DNA of 64,000 nucleotides, taken from contig CAXXFH010000004.1 of assembly GCA_963677085.2 (NCBI GenBank), positions 1,798,001-1,862,000 on the forward strand, read 5' to 3'. This DNA is from G963677085 sp963677085 (GTDB taxonomy: Bacteria > Planctomycetota > Planctomycetia > Pirellulales > Thermoguttaceae). The notes under the pieces were generated by a model, which was not told the origin of the DNA, ran no database searches, and worked only from the letters and a program-made list of their open reading frames with translations. A program made the translations under genes and the position numbers. Shown here piece after piece: positions 28,632 through 37,658 of the stretch (position 1 is its first letter; each line of letters opens with the position of its first letter).

Positions 28632-29927
28632 ATGAGTCGCCTTTCGTCTCGCTCGCTGTGTAATGAGACTTTTTCGTTGATCGCGGTATCGGCCGTATTC
28701 GTCGTGTCGGCCGGCGCATTTCCCACCGCGGCCCAAGCCCAGCAGTGGACCCGTTTTCGCGGGCCCAATGGTTCGGGCGCATGCGAAGCCGACAACATCG
28801 CGACCACTTGGACCACGAAAGACTACCGCTGGCGTGTGAAGCTGCCGGGCATCGGCAACTCGTCGCCCGTGATCCAGGGCGACCGGATCTTCGTGACCAG
28901 CGCACTGGAAGAAGACGGCACACGAATCGTCCGCTGCCTGACCACCTCCGACGGCCACATGGTCTGGAAACGCCAGTTCCCCTCGAAAACGTTCGACCGG
29001 GGCAAAGCCGACAGCTACGACTCGGCCAGCCCGACCGTGGATAGCGAACGTGTCTACCTCAAATGGACCACGCCCGACGACTACGTGGTAATGGCACTCG
29101 ACATTCGCAACGGTCGGGAAGTGTGGCGCCGCAACTTGGGACCGTTTCAAGCCGAACACGGGGCCGACGGTTCGCCCATCTTGTTCGATGATCTGCTCAT
29201 CGTCGTCAGCGACCAGTTGGGCCAAAGTTTCGTGGCCGCATTGGACTGTCGCTCGGGCGAAACTCGCTGGAAGGTCGACCGTCGTAGCGTGAAGGCCGCT
29301 TACTCTACACCGTGCATCTATCAACCGGCTGCCGATGGACCGAACGACGGTCGCCCCCAGTTGATTCTCTCGGGCATGGCCCATGGCATATCGAGTCTCG
29401 ACCCAACCACGGGCCGCTCGAACTGGGAAATCGACGTGTTCGACTTACGCGTGGTGGCTTCGCCGCTGATCACGCCCTCGGGCCTGATCGTGGGTAGCTG
29501 CGGCGTCGGCGGCGGGGGAAAACGGACCGTAGCCGTTCGCCCTCCGACGAGCGATACCGACAAGCCCGAAGTCGTATATGAATTCGAGAAGTCGTTGCCC
29601 TACGTGCCTACGGCAATCTGTTACCGTGGGTTATTGTTTCTTTGGAGCGACTCGGGCGTAGTGACCTGTGCCGACGAAAAGTCGGGCGAGATCGTCTGGC
29701 AGAAGCGCGTCGGCGGTAAATTTTTCGGCTCGCCGATTCGCGTGCAGGATCGACTCTACTGCATGTCGCGCGAAGGACAAATGATCGCTCTGGCCGCTGC
29801 CAATGAATATCGACTACTGGCCAAAATCGACCTCGAAGAACCCACCAACGCCACACCCGCGGTGGCCGACGGCACCATGTACCTCCGCACCCGCTCACAC
29901 CTGATGGCTTTGGGAAGCGGTAAGTAG
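28632..29927 (+). CDS. Secreted PQQ-like beta-propeller repeat protein (BamB-like fold)
   Basis: A 431-aa protein; the ATG at 28632 (MSRLSSRSLCNETFSLIAVSAVF) starts a long Sec signal ending at AQAQQW, and AGGAT lies upstream. The first mature motif, WTRFRGPNGSG, and the blade motifs DGHMVWKRQF, DIRNGREVWRR, DCRSGETRWKV, DPTTGRSNWEI and DEKSGEIVWQK show a seven- or eight-bladed propeller. The C-terminal AVADGTMYLRTRSHLMAL matches the end of the paralogue at 2825-4096. Acts as an envelope binding or scaffold protein; no catalytic residues are identifiable. It precedes the 5-oxoprolinase gene by 65 bp, so they may be co-transcribed, though a functional link is not obvious. Confidence 0.88.
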   Translation: MSRLSSRSLCNETFSLIAVSAVFVVSAGAFPTAAQAQQWTRFRGPNGSGACEADNIATTWTTKDYRWRVKLPGIGNSSPVIQGDRIFVTSALEEDGTRIVRCLTTSDGHMVWKRQFPSKTFDRGKADSYDSASPTVDSERVYLKWTTPDDYVVMALDIRNGREVWRRNLGPFQAEHGADGSPILFDDLLIVVSDQLGQSFVAALDCRSGETRWKVDRRSVKAAYSTPCIYQPAADGPNDGRPQLILSGMAHGISSLDPTTGRSNWEIDVFDLRVVASPLITPSGLIVGSCGVGGGGKRTVAVRPPTSDTDKPEVVYEFEKSLPYVPTAICYRGLLFLWSDSGVVTCADEKSGEIVWQKRVGGKFFGSPIRVQDRLYCMSREGQMIALAAANEYRLLAKIDLEEPTNATPAVADGTMYLRTRSHLMALGSGK

Positions 29928-29992
29928 TCCAGCACACGTTCTACAGTCGGGCCGATCAGAGACCCCAAATCATCAATCATAATTCCCTCTTC

Positions 29993-32900
29993 ATGTCTTG
30001 TTACCACTTCTGGATCGACGTTGGCGGAACCTTTACCGACTGCATTGCCCGAGCACCCGACGGGCGGTTGTTGCGTCACAAATTGCTTAGCTCGGCGGTG
30101 ACCAAAGGCACCGTGGGCGAAAGCTCCGATCGCCGCACGATTGCCGACGCCGCAAGACGCCGCGACCCAATCGATTTCTGGAACGGCTACACACTTCGGC
30201 TTCTCGACAGAAAAGGTCAAACGATTGCGGAATCGACCGTCGAAACGTTCAATCGCGGTCGCGGCGTATTGAAGCTTACCAGGTTGCTGCCGGTCGATCC
30301 TCGTCCCGGGCAAGCCTACGAGTTGGTGTGCGACGAAGAGGCCCCCATCGTCGGCATTCGCTACATGCTGGGCGTGCCGCTCGGCGAACCCTTGCCCGAG
30401 GTTATCGTTCGCCTCGGCACCACACGGGGAACCAATGCCCTGATTACCCGACGCGGTGCGCGAACCGCCCTGGTCACCACGCGCGGGTTCGCCGACGTGC
30501 TGCGGATCGGCTACCAGAATCGCCCCAAGCTGTTCGAGCTGGCCATCCACAAGCCCGAACCGCTGTTTGCCGAAGCGCTCGAAGTCGATCAACGGACAAC
30601 GTCCGACGGCCGGGTCCTCGTGCCGCTCGATCCCAAGCCGCTCGTCGGCCAGTTCCGCTCGTTGATAGAACAGGGCATCGAATCGTTGGCTGTGTGCCTG
30701 TTAAATGCCTACGCCTTCGCCGATCACGAGCTGCAAATCGCCGCAGCAGCCCGAGCGGCCGGATTCGAAGAGATCAGCCTTTCGCACCGCGTGGCGCCGT
30801 TGATCAAGATCGTCGCCCGGGGCGATACCACCGTGGTCGATGCCTACCTAAATCCCGTCCTTCGGGCGTACGTGCAGAAGCTCCGCAACTCGCTGGGCGA
30901 TAGCCGGTTGCAGATTCTCACCTCCGCCGGCGGGCTGGTCGACGCCGAACGGTTCGTCGGCAAGGATAGCATCCTCTCCGGACCGGCCGGCGGAGTCGTG
31001 GGATTTTCGCACGTCGCGCAAGCGGCCGGGTTCGATCGGGCGATCGGTTTCGACATGGGCGGTACCAGCACCGACGTATCGCGTTTCGACGGCCGTTACG
31101 AGTTGGAATACGAGACCGAAAAGGCCGGCGTGCGAGTGGTTGCCCCGATGATGGCCATCGAAACGGTGGCGGCCGGCGGCGGGTCGATCTGCCATTTCGA
31201 CGGCGTAAAACTGGCCGTTGGCCCCCAAAGCGCCGGTGCCGATCCCGGACCGGCCTGCTACGGTCGTGGCGGTCCGCTAGCGGTGACCGATCTGAACTTC
31301 TACCTCGGCAAGATCTTGCCCGAACGATTTCCGTTCCCTCTGGACCATGAGGCTGTCGAGCGGCGGTTGACGGCGTTGCGCAACGAAGTCGGCCAAGCAA
31401 CCGGCACGCGGTACACACTACACCAACTGGCCGACGGTCTGTTGCGCGTGGCCAACGCCAACATGGCCCAAGCCATCCGGTCGATCTCGATTGCCAAGGG
31501 CTACGATCCCCGCGACTACGTGCTGGTGTGCTTCGGCGGTGCGGCAGCACAGCACGCCTGTGCGGTGGCAAGGGAATTGAGCATCCGTCGCGTGCTAAAC
31601 CACCCGGACGCCGGCATTCTGAGTGCCTACGGGATAGGTCTGGCCGACGTCGTTCGTCATCGGGCCGCTGGGGTTTACACGCCTTACAGCGAAGAAGCCG
31701 TTGCCGCGTTGTCGGATCGGTTCGAGACGCTGGCCGCCGACGCACGACAGGAGATCCTCGCCGAAGATGTTGCAGCGGAGCGAATCGAGGTTCACCGCTC
31801 GTTGGACCTGCGTTACCGTGGTGTCGACGCTTATCTCACGATTCCCGCTCCCGAGCAGGGAACCTACGCGGACGCCTACACGGCCGAGCACGAGCGGCTT
31901 TACGGTTATCGTTACGAAGGTCGCCCGTTGGAAATCGTCGCCGCCCGGGTGGAAGTATTGGGTCGAGCGGCGGCCGACGTGGTTGAGTCTATGCCTGCTG
32001 CCACAACGCCTGCCGAACCGCGACATACAGTCACCACATGGTTCGACGCGACACCGCACGACACGCAGGTCTACTTACGCGAGGATTTGCAGCCTGGACA
32101 TACGCTCGTCGGTCCGGCCATCGTGTGCGAACCGAATTCGACCACGGTGATCGACCCCGGCTGGAGTGCCGAAGTGCTGCCGCGAGGCGAGTTGCTGTTG
32201 ACACACACGCCGGAAAACGCCGACCGTTCGTCGCAACACCACGAGCCAGGCGTGACGGCAGCAGAGATTACCGACCCCGACCCGGTGATGCTCGAAATCT
32301 TCAACAACCAGTTCGCCGGCATCGCCGAGCAGATGGGCATCACGCTGCGAAACACTTCGAGCAGCGTGAACGTAAAAGAGCGGCTCGACTTTAGTTGTGC
32401 CATCTTCACGGCCACCGGCGATTTGGTGGTCAACGCCCCACACATCCCGGTCCACCTCGGCGCGATGAGCGAAACGGTTCGCACCGTGGTGGCCGAGAAT
32501 CCGACGATCCGCTCGGGCGACGTCTTCGTGACCAACGACCCTTACCGCGGCGGCGCCCATTTGCCCGACGTAACCGTGGTCACGCCCGTGCATGACCTGA
32601 CCTCGGGCCGGCTATTGTTCTTCACCGCGTCGCGGGCACACCATGCCGAGATTGGCGGGATCACACCCGGCTCGATGCCGCCGTTCTCGACAAACTTGGC
32701 CGAAGAGGGTGTGTTGATCGGCAATTTCAAACTGGTCGACGCCGGGCGGTCGCGGATCGACGAGCTTCGCGCACTTCTGCTCGCCGGCCGCTATCCGACG
32801 CGTTCGGTCGACGACAACCTGGCCGACATTACCGCCCAGGCGGCCGCCAACAACTACGGCGTTCGCGACCTGGGCCGACTGATCGAGCGTTATACGTTGC

Positions 32901-33826
32901 CGGTCGTCGAGGCCTACATGGACCACATCCAGGCGGCCGCCGAACGCAAAATGCGCATGGCCCTTGCCCGAATGCCCGACGGCGAACACCGCTTCGTGGA
33001 CCACATAGACGACGGCTCGCCGATTGCGGCAACGATTACCATCGACGGTGATCGGGCCACGTTCGATTTCACCGGCACGGGGCCGGTCGTCTCGGGCAAT
33101 CTCAATGCCAATCGGGCGATCGTCAGCGCGGCCGTCATGTACTGCCTGCGGTGCCTGATCGACGAAGACATTCCGCTGAACCAGGGCGTATTGGCTCCGG
33201 TTCGCATCGTGTTGCCCGAGTGTATGCTCAACCCGCCGCGCCGCGAGCGACCGGAAGACTGCGCGGCCGTGGTGGGCGGCAACGTGGAGACCTCGCAGCG
33301 TGTGGTCGATGTGATCTTCGGCGCCCTGCAAGTCGCCGCCGCCAGCCAAGGAACGATGAACAACGTATTGTTCGGCGACGAGTCGTTCGGATACTACGAA
33401 ACGATCTGCGGCGGTGCCGGGGCCACGGCCAACAGCGCCGGTGCCGACGCCGTTCATACCCACATGACCAACACCCGACTGACCGACGCTGAAGTGCTCG
33501 AACAACGTTTTCCCGTTCGCGTGCGCGAGTTCCGTATCCGTCGCGGCTCCGGCGGCTCAGGCAAATATCCTGGTGGCGACGGCGCCGTGCGTCGGCTGGA
33601 GTTCTTGCGACCGCTGAAGGTGTCGATCCTCGCCCAGCGCCGCGGACCGTATCCGCCGTTTGGCCTCGATGGCGGCCAGCCCGGCCAACTCGGGCGCAAC
33701 GTGCTGTTGCGCCACGACGGCACCACGGAGGAACTGCCCGGCCAAACTCAGTTTGTTGCCGAGGCCGGCGACGAGTTAATCATCGAAACGCCGGGCGGGG
33801 GTGGTTTTGGAACGGCAGATCGCTGA
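29993..33826 (+). CDS. 5-oxoprolinase (ATP-hydrolysing), hydantoinase A/B fusion
   Basis: A 1277-aa cytoplasmic enzyme; the family opens 5-oxo-L-proline to L-glutamate with ATP. Residues 1-720 are the HyuA half: DVGGTFTD (9-16) and GFDMGGTSTDVSRFDG are the two phosphate-binding signatures of the ASKHA-like fold, with LGTTRGTNALITRRGA between. Residues from about 765 are the HyuB half: EIFNNQFAGIAEQMGITLRN, NAPHIPVHLGAM, GDVFVTNDPYRGGAHLPDVT and the C-terminal IRRGSGGSGKYPGGDG. Single-chain organisation and length match eukaryotic and many bacterial OPLAH-type enzymes. The N-terminal region LRHKLLSSAVTKG is slightly unusual in sequence. A hydantoinase activity is possible, but the fused full-length form favours oxoproline. 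Confidence 0.92.
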   Translation: MSCYHFWIDVGGTFTDCIARAPDGRLLRHKLLSSAVTKGTVGESSDRRTIADAARRRDPIDFWNGYTLRLLDRKGQTIAESTVETFNRGRGVLKLTRLLPVDPRPGQAYELVCDEEAPIVGIRYMLGVPLGEPLPEVIVRLGTTRGTNALITRRGARTALVTTRGFADVLRIGYQNRPKLFELAIHKPEPLFAEALEVDQRTTSDGRVLVPLDPKPLVGQFRSLIEQGIESLAVCLLNAYAFADHELQIAAAARAAGFEEISLSHRVAPLIKIVARGDTTVVDAYLNPVLRAYVQKLRNSLGDSRLQILTSAGGLVDAERFVGKDSILSGPAGGVVGFSHVAQAAGFDRAIGFDMGGTSTDVSRFDGRYELEYETEKAGVRVVAPMMAIETVAAGGGSICHFDGVKLAVGPQSAGADPGPACYGRGGPLAVTDLNFYLGKILPERFPFPLDHEAVERRLTALRNEVGQATGTRYTLHQLADGLLRVANANMAQAIRSISIAKGYDPRDYVLVCFGGAAAQHACAVARELSIRRVLNHPDAGILSAYGIGLADVVRHRAAGVYTPYSEEAVAALSDRFETLAADARQEILAEDVAAERIEVHRSLDLRYRGVDAYLTIPAPEQGTYADAYTAEHERLYGYRYEGRPLEIVAARVEVLGRAAADVVESMPAATTPAEPRHTVTTWFDATPHDTQVYLREDLQPGHTLVGPAIVCEPNSTTVIDPGWSAEVLPRGELLLTHTPENADRSSQHHEPGVTAAEITDPDPVMLEIFNNQFAGIAEQMGITLRNTSSSVNVKERLDFSCAIFTATGDLVVNAPHIPVHLGAMSETVRTVVAENPTIRSGDVFVTNDPYRGGAHLPDVTVVTPVHDLTSGRLLFFTASRAHHAEIGGITPGSMPPFSTNLAEEGVLIGNFKLVDAGRSRIDELRALLLAGRYPTRSVDDNLADITAQAAANNYGVRDLGRLIERYTLPVVEAYMDHIQAAAERKMRMALARMPDGEHRFVDHIDDGSPIAATITIDGDRATFDFTGTGPVVSGNLNANRAIVSAAVMYCLRCLIDEDIPLNQGVLAPVRIVLPECMLNPPRRERPEDCAAVVGGNVETSQRVVDVIFGALQVAAASQGTMNNVLFGDESFGYYETICGGAGATANSAGADAVHTHMTNTRLTDAEVLEQRFPVRVREFRIRRGSGGSGKYPGGDGAVRRLEFLRPLKVSILAQRRGPYPPFGLDGGQPGQLGRNVLLRHDGTTEELPGQTQFVAEAGDELIIETPGGGGFGTADR

Positions 33827-33907
33827 GCATTTCCTTTCCCCTGATTCCCGCGCTGCATCGCGGGAACGAGAAGGCTTGGTTTTTTCAGGTCAAGGAGGTA
33901 TCTATTC

Positions 33908-34186
33908 ATGTCGGCTACGCCCACCAATCTCTCACTGTCCAACCAGAATACGCTCGTGATCGACTGGTCGGACGGCTCGACCCGACAGTATGACGTCAAC
34001 GCGTTGCGTCAAGCCTGTCCGTGTGCGACTTGCCGTAGCGATCCGCCCGCGCTGGATTTGGAGGTGACCATCGCGCAGATGATCCCGGTCGGCAACTACG
34101 CCTACGCCATCCGTTTCAGCGACGGGCACGACACGGGCATCTACACGCTGGAGTTGCTGCACGAACTCGGCGAGCCGCAGGATTAG
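33908..34186 (+). CDS. DUF971 domain protein
   Basis: A 92-aa protein with a strong ribosome site (AAGGAGG, 8-9 nt before ATG), 81 bp after the 5-oxoprolinase. It is a single DUF971 domain, the zinc-binding N-terminal domain of gamma-butyrobetaine hydroxylase: LVIDWSDGSTRQYDVNALRQ, then the ACPCATC Cys cluster near residues 36-42, then VGNYAYAIRFSDGHDTGIY (the HDTGIY motif is diagnostic) and LELLHELG. Stand-alone members have been linked to iron-sulfur or zinc metabolism (ApbC/MRP fusions), but the specific role is unknown. Probably in one transcription unit with the 5-oxoprolinase. Confidence 0.88.
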   Translation: MSATPTNLSLSNQNTLVIDWSDGSTRQYDVNALRQACPCATCRSDPPALDLEVTIAQMIPVGNYAYAIRFSDGHDTGIYTLELLHELGEPQD

Positions 34187-34343
34187 CCTGGGTTTCTCAC
34201 AACCAATGAGCCACGGAGCCACGGAGGGCACTGAGAAGATGGTATTGGCAGGTTGGGTGTCACTGGCTGCTTGTCAGCCAGTGCCGGCACGGGCATAAAA
34301 GCTGCCCGCGGCACCCGTTGCCGCGGCGACAAATAGTGCAGGA

Positions 34344-34358
34344 AACATGTCACATGTT
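34344..34358. promoter_or_regulatory. Palindromic operator-like site upstream of GH13 gene
   Basis: Perfect palindrome AACATGT-C-ACATGTT, extended by one outer matching G/C pair two bases out, 106 bp upstream of the GH13 start. The symmetry and length fit a binding site for a dimeric repressor such as a LacI- or GntR-type sugar regulator; none is encoded nearby. Confidence 0.4.
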
Positions 34359-34464
34359 ACCGTCTTTTCCGTTTGCATCCCGGGAATCGAACTGCTCACA
34401 ATGGAACCGTGCCGGTTGTCACGCCGTTGAATTGAAGCTGTCTTGAACCTCTGGGAGAAATGCC

Positions 34465-35925
34465 ATGATGACAACGATGCGCCCCTGCCGCCATCGCCTG
34501 TTGGATACGGTGCGTCAGTCGACATTCCAGCTCGGCACGGCCGGTTTGCTTTCGGTCTTGTTACTCTTGGCCTCGACTACGGCCATTGGCGCCGAAAAGC
34601 CGAGCGCTGCCACGCAGGACGCCCGACCTTCGCCCAAGTGCCTGACGCACGGCGTCATGTACCAGATTTGGCTGCGTACGTTCACTCCCGAGGGCACGCT
34701 CGCGGCGGCTGCCAAGCGGCTGCCCGATGTTGCCGATCTCGGGGCGACGGTCCTCTACCTAAGCCCCATCCAACTTCAAGACGACGATCCGCGACCTGAA
34801 TACTGGAGCCCACGTCAACAGAAGTCGCCGAACGCTGATCCGCGGAATCCGTACCGCGTGAAGGATTTCGGTCAGGTCGATCCCGAATACGGCACCGAAG
34901 CCGATCTGAAGAATTTCGTCGCCACGGCCCATAAGCATGGCCTGAAGGTATTGATGGACATCGCCTTTCACCACACCGGGCCAAACTGTGTGCTGTTGGA
35001 GCATCCGGAGTTCTACCAGTTGGATGCCGAGAGCAAACCGAAGCTCAATCAATGGAACTTCCTGCGGTTGAATCTCAGCAACCCCGAACTCCGCGAGTAC
35101 TTGCTGGCTAACATGGTCCATTGGGTAAAAGACTGCAACGTCGACGGTTTCCGATGCGATGTGTCGGGAGCCGTGCCGTTGGATTTCTGGGAAGAAGCCC
35201 GCGAAAGGCTCGAACCGATCCAGCCCGAGTTGATTGTCCTGTCCGAGGGCCTTCGCGCGGCCGACCAGGTGAAGGCATTCGATGTTAATTACGGTTTCGG
35301 TTGGTATGGTGTGCTTCAAGCCGTTCTCACCAAAGACAAACCGGCCACGGCGTTGCAGAAGCTGTGGGAAACACGCCACAAGACGTTTCCACGCGGTGCG
35401 CGATTCATCCGCTACGTCGACAACCACGATATTTATCGTTCCACTACCTTATTCGGTGAGCGGGGTGCGCAAGCAGCGTCGGTGTTGAACTTCACGATGG
35501 ACGGCATGCCGTTTTTGTACAACGGCCAGGAAATCGGCGACACGACACCTCAGGATCTCTACCATCACTGGCCCGTCAACTGGGAAGCGGGCGGATTGCC
35601 TAAGGGCCAGGCCAAAAGGGCGTTCTACCAGAAACTTTGCCGGATGCGCCGCGACGAAGCGGCGTTGACCAGCGGTGAAGTCATTTGGCTGGAAAACGAC
35701 CAGGCAGACTGCGTTGTCGCCTTTCTGCGGCGCACCGATAAGGAAGAGATCGTTTCCGTGGTCAACCTGTCGAACCGTCCGCTGAAGGTTCAGCTAACGC
35801 TTCCGGAAAAGACGACGGCTACGTACCGGAATCTTTTGGCCGAAGGCAATGCAACGGCAACGCCCGAGGGACTGTCGCTGGACCTCGGCGGGTTTTCCTA
35901 TTTCGTCGGCAAACGAGGGCAATAG
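34465..35925 (+). CDS. Secreted GH13 alpha-amylase-family glycosidase
   Basis: A 486-aa protein; GGGAGA precedes the ATG at 34465 and the N-terminus has a Sec signal with core LLSVLLLLASTTAIGA. The barrel shows YQIWLRTFTPEGTLAAAAKR, GATVLYLSPIQL, and the GH13 conserved regions KVLMDIAFHHTG (region I), VDGFRCDVSGA (region II, nucleophile Asp232), IVLSEG (region III, acid/base Glu261) and RYVDNHD (region IV, Asp322). A short C-terminal beta domain (about 405-486) follows. The missing Asn-His of the usual region I DxVxNH (here DIAFHH) is the main deviation. Probably acts on alpha-1,4-glucans or oligosaccharides in the periplasm. Substrate not resolved; stands alone with a possible operator upstream. 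Confidence 0.9.
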   Translation: MMTTMRPCRHRLLDTVRQSTFQLGTAGLLSVLLLLASTTAIGAEKPSAATQDARPSPKCLTHGVMYQIWLRTFTPEGTLAAAAKRLPDVADLGATVLYLSPIQLQDDDPRPEYWSPRQQKSPNADPRNPYRVKDFGQVDPEYGTEADLKNFVATAHKHGLKVLMDIAFHHTGPNCVLLEHPEFYQLDAESKPKLNQWNFLRLNLSNPELREYLLANMVHWVKDCNVDGFRCDVSGAVPLDFWEEARERLEPIQPELIVLSEGLRAADQVKAFDVNYGFGWYGVLQAVLTKDKPATALQKLWETRHKTFPRGARFIRYVDNHDIYRSTTLFGERGAQAASVLNFTMDGMPFLYNGQEIGDTTPQDLYHHWPVNWEAGGLPKGQAKRAFYQKLCRMRRDEAALTSGEVIWLENDQADCVVAFLRRTDKEEIVSVVNLSNRPLKVQLTLPEKTTATYRNLLAEGNATATPEGLSLDLGGFSYFVGKRGQ

Positions 35926-35959
35926 GGGCTAGAGACGAGTGCTGTCGCACACGGGTGCC

Positions 35960-35981
35960 ATGCCCACGCTTGCGTGGGCAT
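35960..35981. repeat. Palindrome ATGCCCACGC..GCGTGGGCAT (family B)
   Basis: Perfect arms around TT, 34 bp beyond the GH13 stop codon and preceded by GGGTGCC. Forms a head-to-head pair with the copy at 36107, like the pair at 5199/5493. Confidence 0.8.
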
Positions 35982-36106
35982 GTTCGTTCAGAGTGAATGC
36001 CCAAGGTTGAACTAGCCCGGCGGCGTGGATCCAGGTTGCTTGGGATTGGGAGATTGGGACTTCATTGGTCATCGAGGTTTGGGCCTTGAGACTTTCTCAA
36101 GGAAGC

Positions 36107-36128
36107 ATGCCCACGCAAGCGTGGGCAT
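36107..36128. repeat. Palindrome ATGCCCACGC..GCGTGGGCAT (family B)
   Basis: Perfect arms around AA followed by GGCACCC. The 50 bp before it (TTCATTGGTCAT, GGTTTGG, CCTTG) also match the 50 bp before the copy at 5493, so the repeated unit is about 75 bp. Confidence 0.8.
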
Positions 36129-36156
36129 GGCACCCGACGTCCTGCAACTACCCTAA

Positions 36157-37275
36157 TCATCGCTCCTCGTCACGAGACAGTTCGTCGACCCGCGAGCGGA
36201 GACTGTTGCACAGTGCGGCCATTTCGACTTGGCCGGTCGATTCGCCGGCGGAGGCTTCGTCGGAAAGCGGTTCGACACTTCCGTCGGCCATTTCCAGGTC
36301 GACTCCGGCGTCGTGCATCGCAATGCGCCGGCAGATTTGGCCGTCGTGGAAGTAGCCGCAGTTGCGGCCATTCTGCTTGGCCTTGTAGAGAGCTTCATCC
36401 GAGCGTTTCACCAACGTAATGGCCTTATCGTCGGTGGCGACGGACGTTAGCCCTAGACTAATGGTCACCTGCATTGCCCGTTCGTCGAACGAGAAGTCTT
36501 CGTCGGCTACGGCCACGCGCATTCGCTCGACCGCCCGACAGGCATCGACCGCGTTGGTGCTGGGCAATAGCACGGCAAACTCCTCGCCGCCGATTCGGGC
36601 GATGGTGTCCATCTCACGGACCGTCTGTTTGAGCACTTCGGCAAGGGTTTGCAGCACCTGATCGCCCGCCGGATGGCCATACTCGTCGTTGAGGTTTTTA
36701 AAGCGGTCGACATCAATCAGGCACAAGCAGAAGATGGAACGTTTGCGTCGCCATTCGGCCAACTGGCGTGTGAGCGCATCGTCGAACGCTCGGCGGTTGG
36801 ACAGTCCGGTCAACGGATCGGTCCGCGCCTCGGCAAACTGGGCCTTGATCTGCTCGGTTTGTTTCTGCAAGCGGTCTTCGGCCGCTTCCAGGCGTTCTTG
36901 CAGGCGTTCGTTGACTTCAATAATTCGGGCGACCGATTCCAACACGAGTTCGGTGATCTGCCCGTCGCCAGGCGGAACATCTTTCCCAGAATGGTTATCA
37001 GCCGCTGCCGCCGACTTCAGATTGGCCGACTTCAGATTTTGGTGGACCTGATTAATCTCGCTACGGTGACGGCCGACATCTTCGGCCATCGACGCGCCGA
37101 GATCGAAGAGCCGGCGGGCGAAGTCGTGGAGCTTACCGTGCTCGGCATCGCCTTCGGCCTGCGATCGACGACGCGACCGGATCGGCGGCAGATAACGACC
37201 GAACACCACGCCCACGGCCAACTGCACAATCCCCATCAGGAGAACGACGATAAAAACGGGAAACGAGAACGCCAT
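36157..37275 (-). CDS. Membrane-anchored diguanylate cyclase (GGDEF)
   Basis: A 372-aa enzyme making cyclic di-GMP from two GTP. The N-terminus (FPVFIVVLLMGIVQLAVGVVFG) is a single membrane anchor; residues about 60-175 are helical with a coiled-coil section ending LQERLEAAEDRLQKQTEQ. The GGDEF domain (about 180-330) has DPLTGLSNRRAFDD, DVDRFKNLNDEYGHPAGDQ and the active-site loop ARIGGEEFAVLLP. REMD, five residues before GGEEF, matches the RxxD inhibitory site, so product feedback is likely. A C-terminal tail of about 50 residues has no clear domain. It lies at the end of the minus-strand arm of the polysaccharide region, and c-di-GMP often controls such polymers, which makes a functional link plausible. 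Confidence 0.93.
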   Translation of the reverse strand: MAFSFPVFIVVLLMGIVQLAVGVVFGRYLPPIRSRRRSQAEGDAEHGKLHDFARRLFDLGASMAEDVGRHRSEINQVHQNLKSANLKSAAAADNHSGKDVPPGDGQITELVLESVARIIEVNERLQERLEAAEDRLQKQTEQIKAQFAEARTDPLTGLSNRRAFDDALTRQLAEWRRKRSIFCLCLIDVDRFKNLNDEYGHPAGDQVLQTLAEVLKQTVREMDTIARIGGEEFAVLLPSTNAVDACRAVERMRVAVADEDFSFDERAMQVTISLGLTSVATDDKAITLVKRSDEALYKAKQNGRNCGYFHDGQICRRIAMHDAGVDLEMADGSVEPLSDEASAGESTGQVEMAALCNSLRSRVDELSRDEER

Positions 37276-37430
37276 CGTGTTTTCACTCAGCCCCTACCTG
37301 AATGTTACTTGAGCGGAAAACCAGGAACATCCGCTACAACCGAACCTCATGAGAGTCCGGCAGACTCATGTAAGCGTAGGTTACGAAAAGACGGCGTGAG
37401 AGGCGGGGGAGAGCCATACCATTATGGGGT

Positions 37431-37520
37431 CCTGCATTGCTTGTGGAACGAGGGCGACCAACGGGAGCCCGGCTTCCGGAACAGAACACAACGAAGTGTT
37501 CCACAATCAACCACGGAATC
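37431..37520 (+). repeat. ~90 bp dispersed intergenic repeat (family G)
   Basis: CTGCATTGCTTGTGGAACGA, then GGGCGACCAACGGGAGCCCG, and at the end GTGTTCCACAATCAACC and GGAATC. Matches 5347-5436 in order and spacing with small indels, and 56355-56440 in inverse orientation. Confidence 0.8.
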
Positions 37521-37616
37521 GATGGACTCCAAGATTGAGGCAACCTCCACAAAGCAAGCGACCAACGGGAGCGGTTTCTCGCATAGGTGCTTTAGCACTA
37601 TTTAATGGCGGCCCTG

Positions 37617-37646
37617 CCGTGCCATGCTGAAGCATAGCCTACATGG
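37617..37646. repeat. Single arm of family C repeat
   Basis: CGTGCCATGCTGAAGCATAG followed by CCTAC, equal to the right arm of the hairpin behind metK but without its 5-nt duplication and without a partner arm nearby. Confidence 0.65.
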
Positions 37647-37658
37647 TTGGCCGACTTG

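Larger units (their letters stand above)
37276..37658. other. Gap with family G and family C repeats
   Basis: 383 bp without a gene. Holds the ~90 bp unit at 37431-37520 and a single arm of the metK-type hairpin at 37617-37646. Confidence 0.75.
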
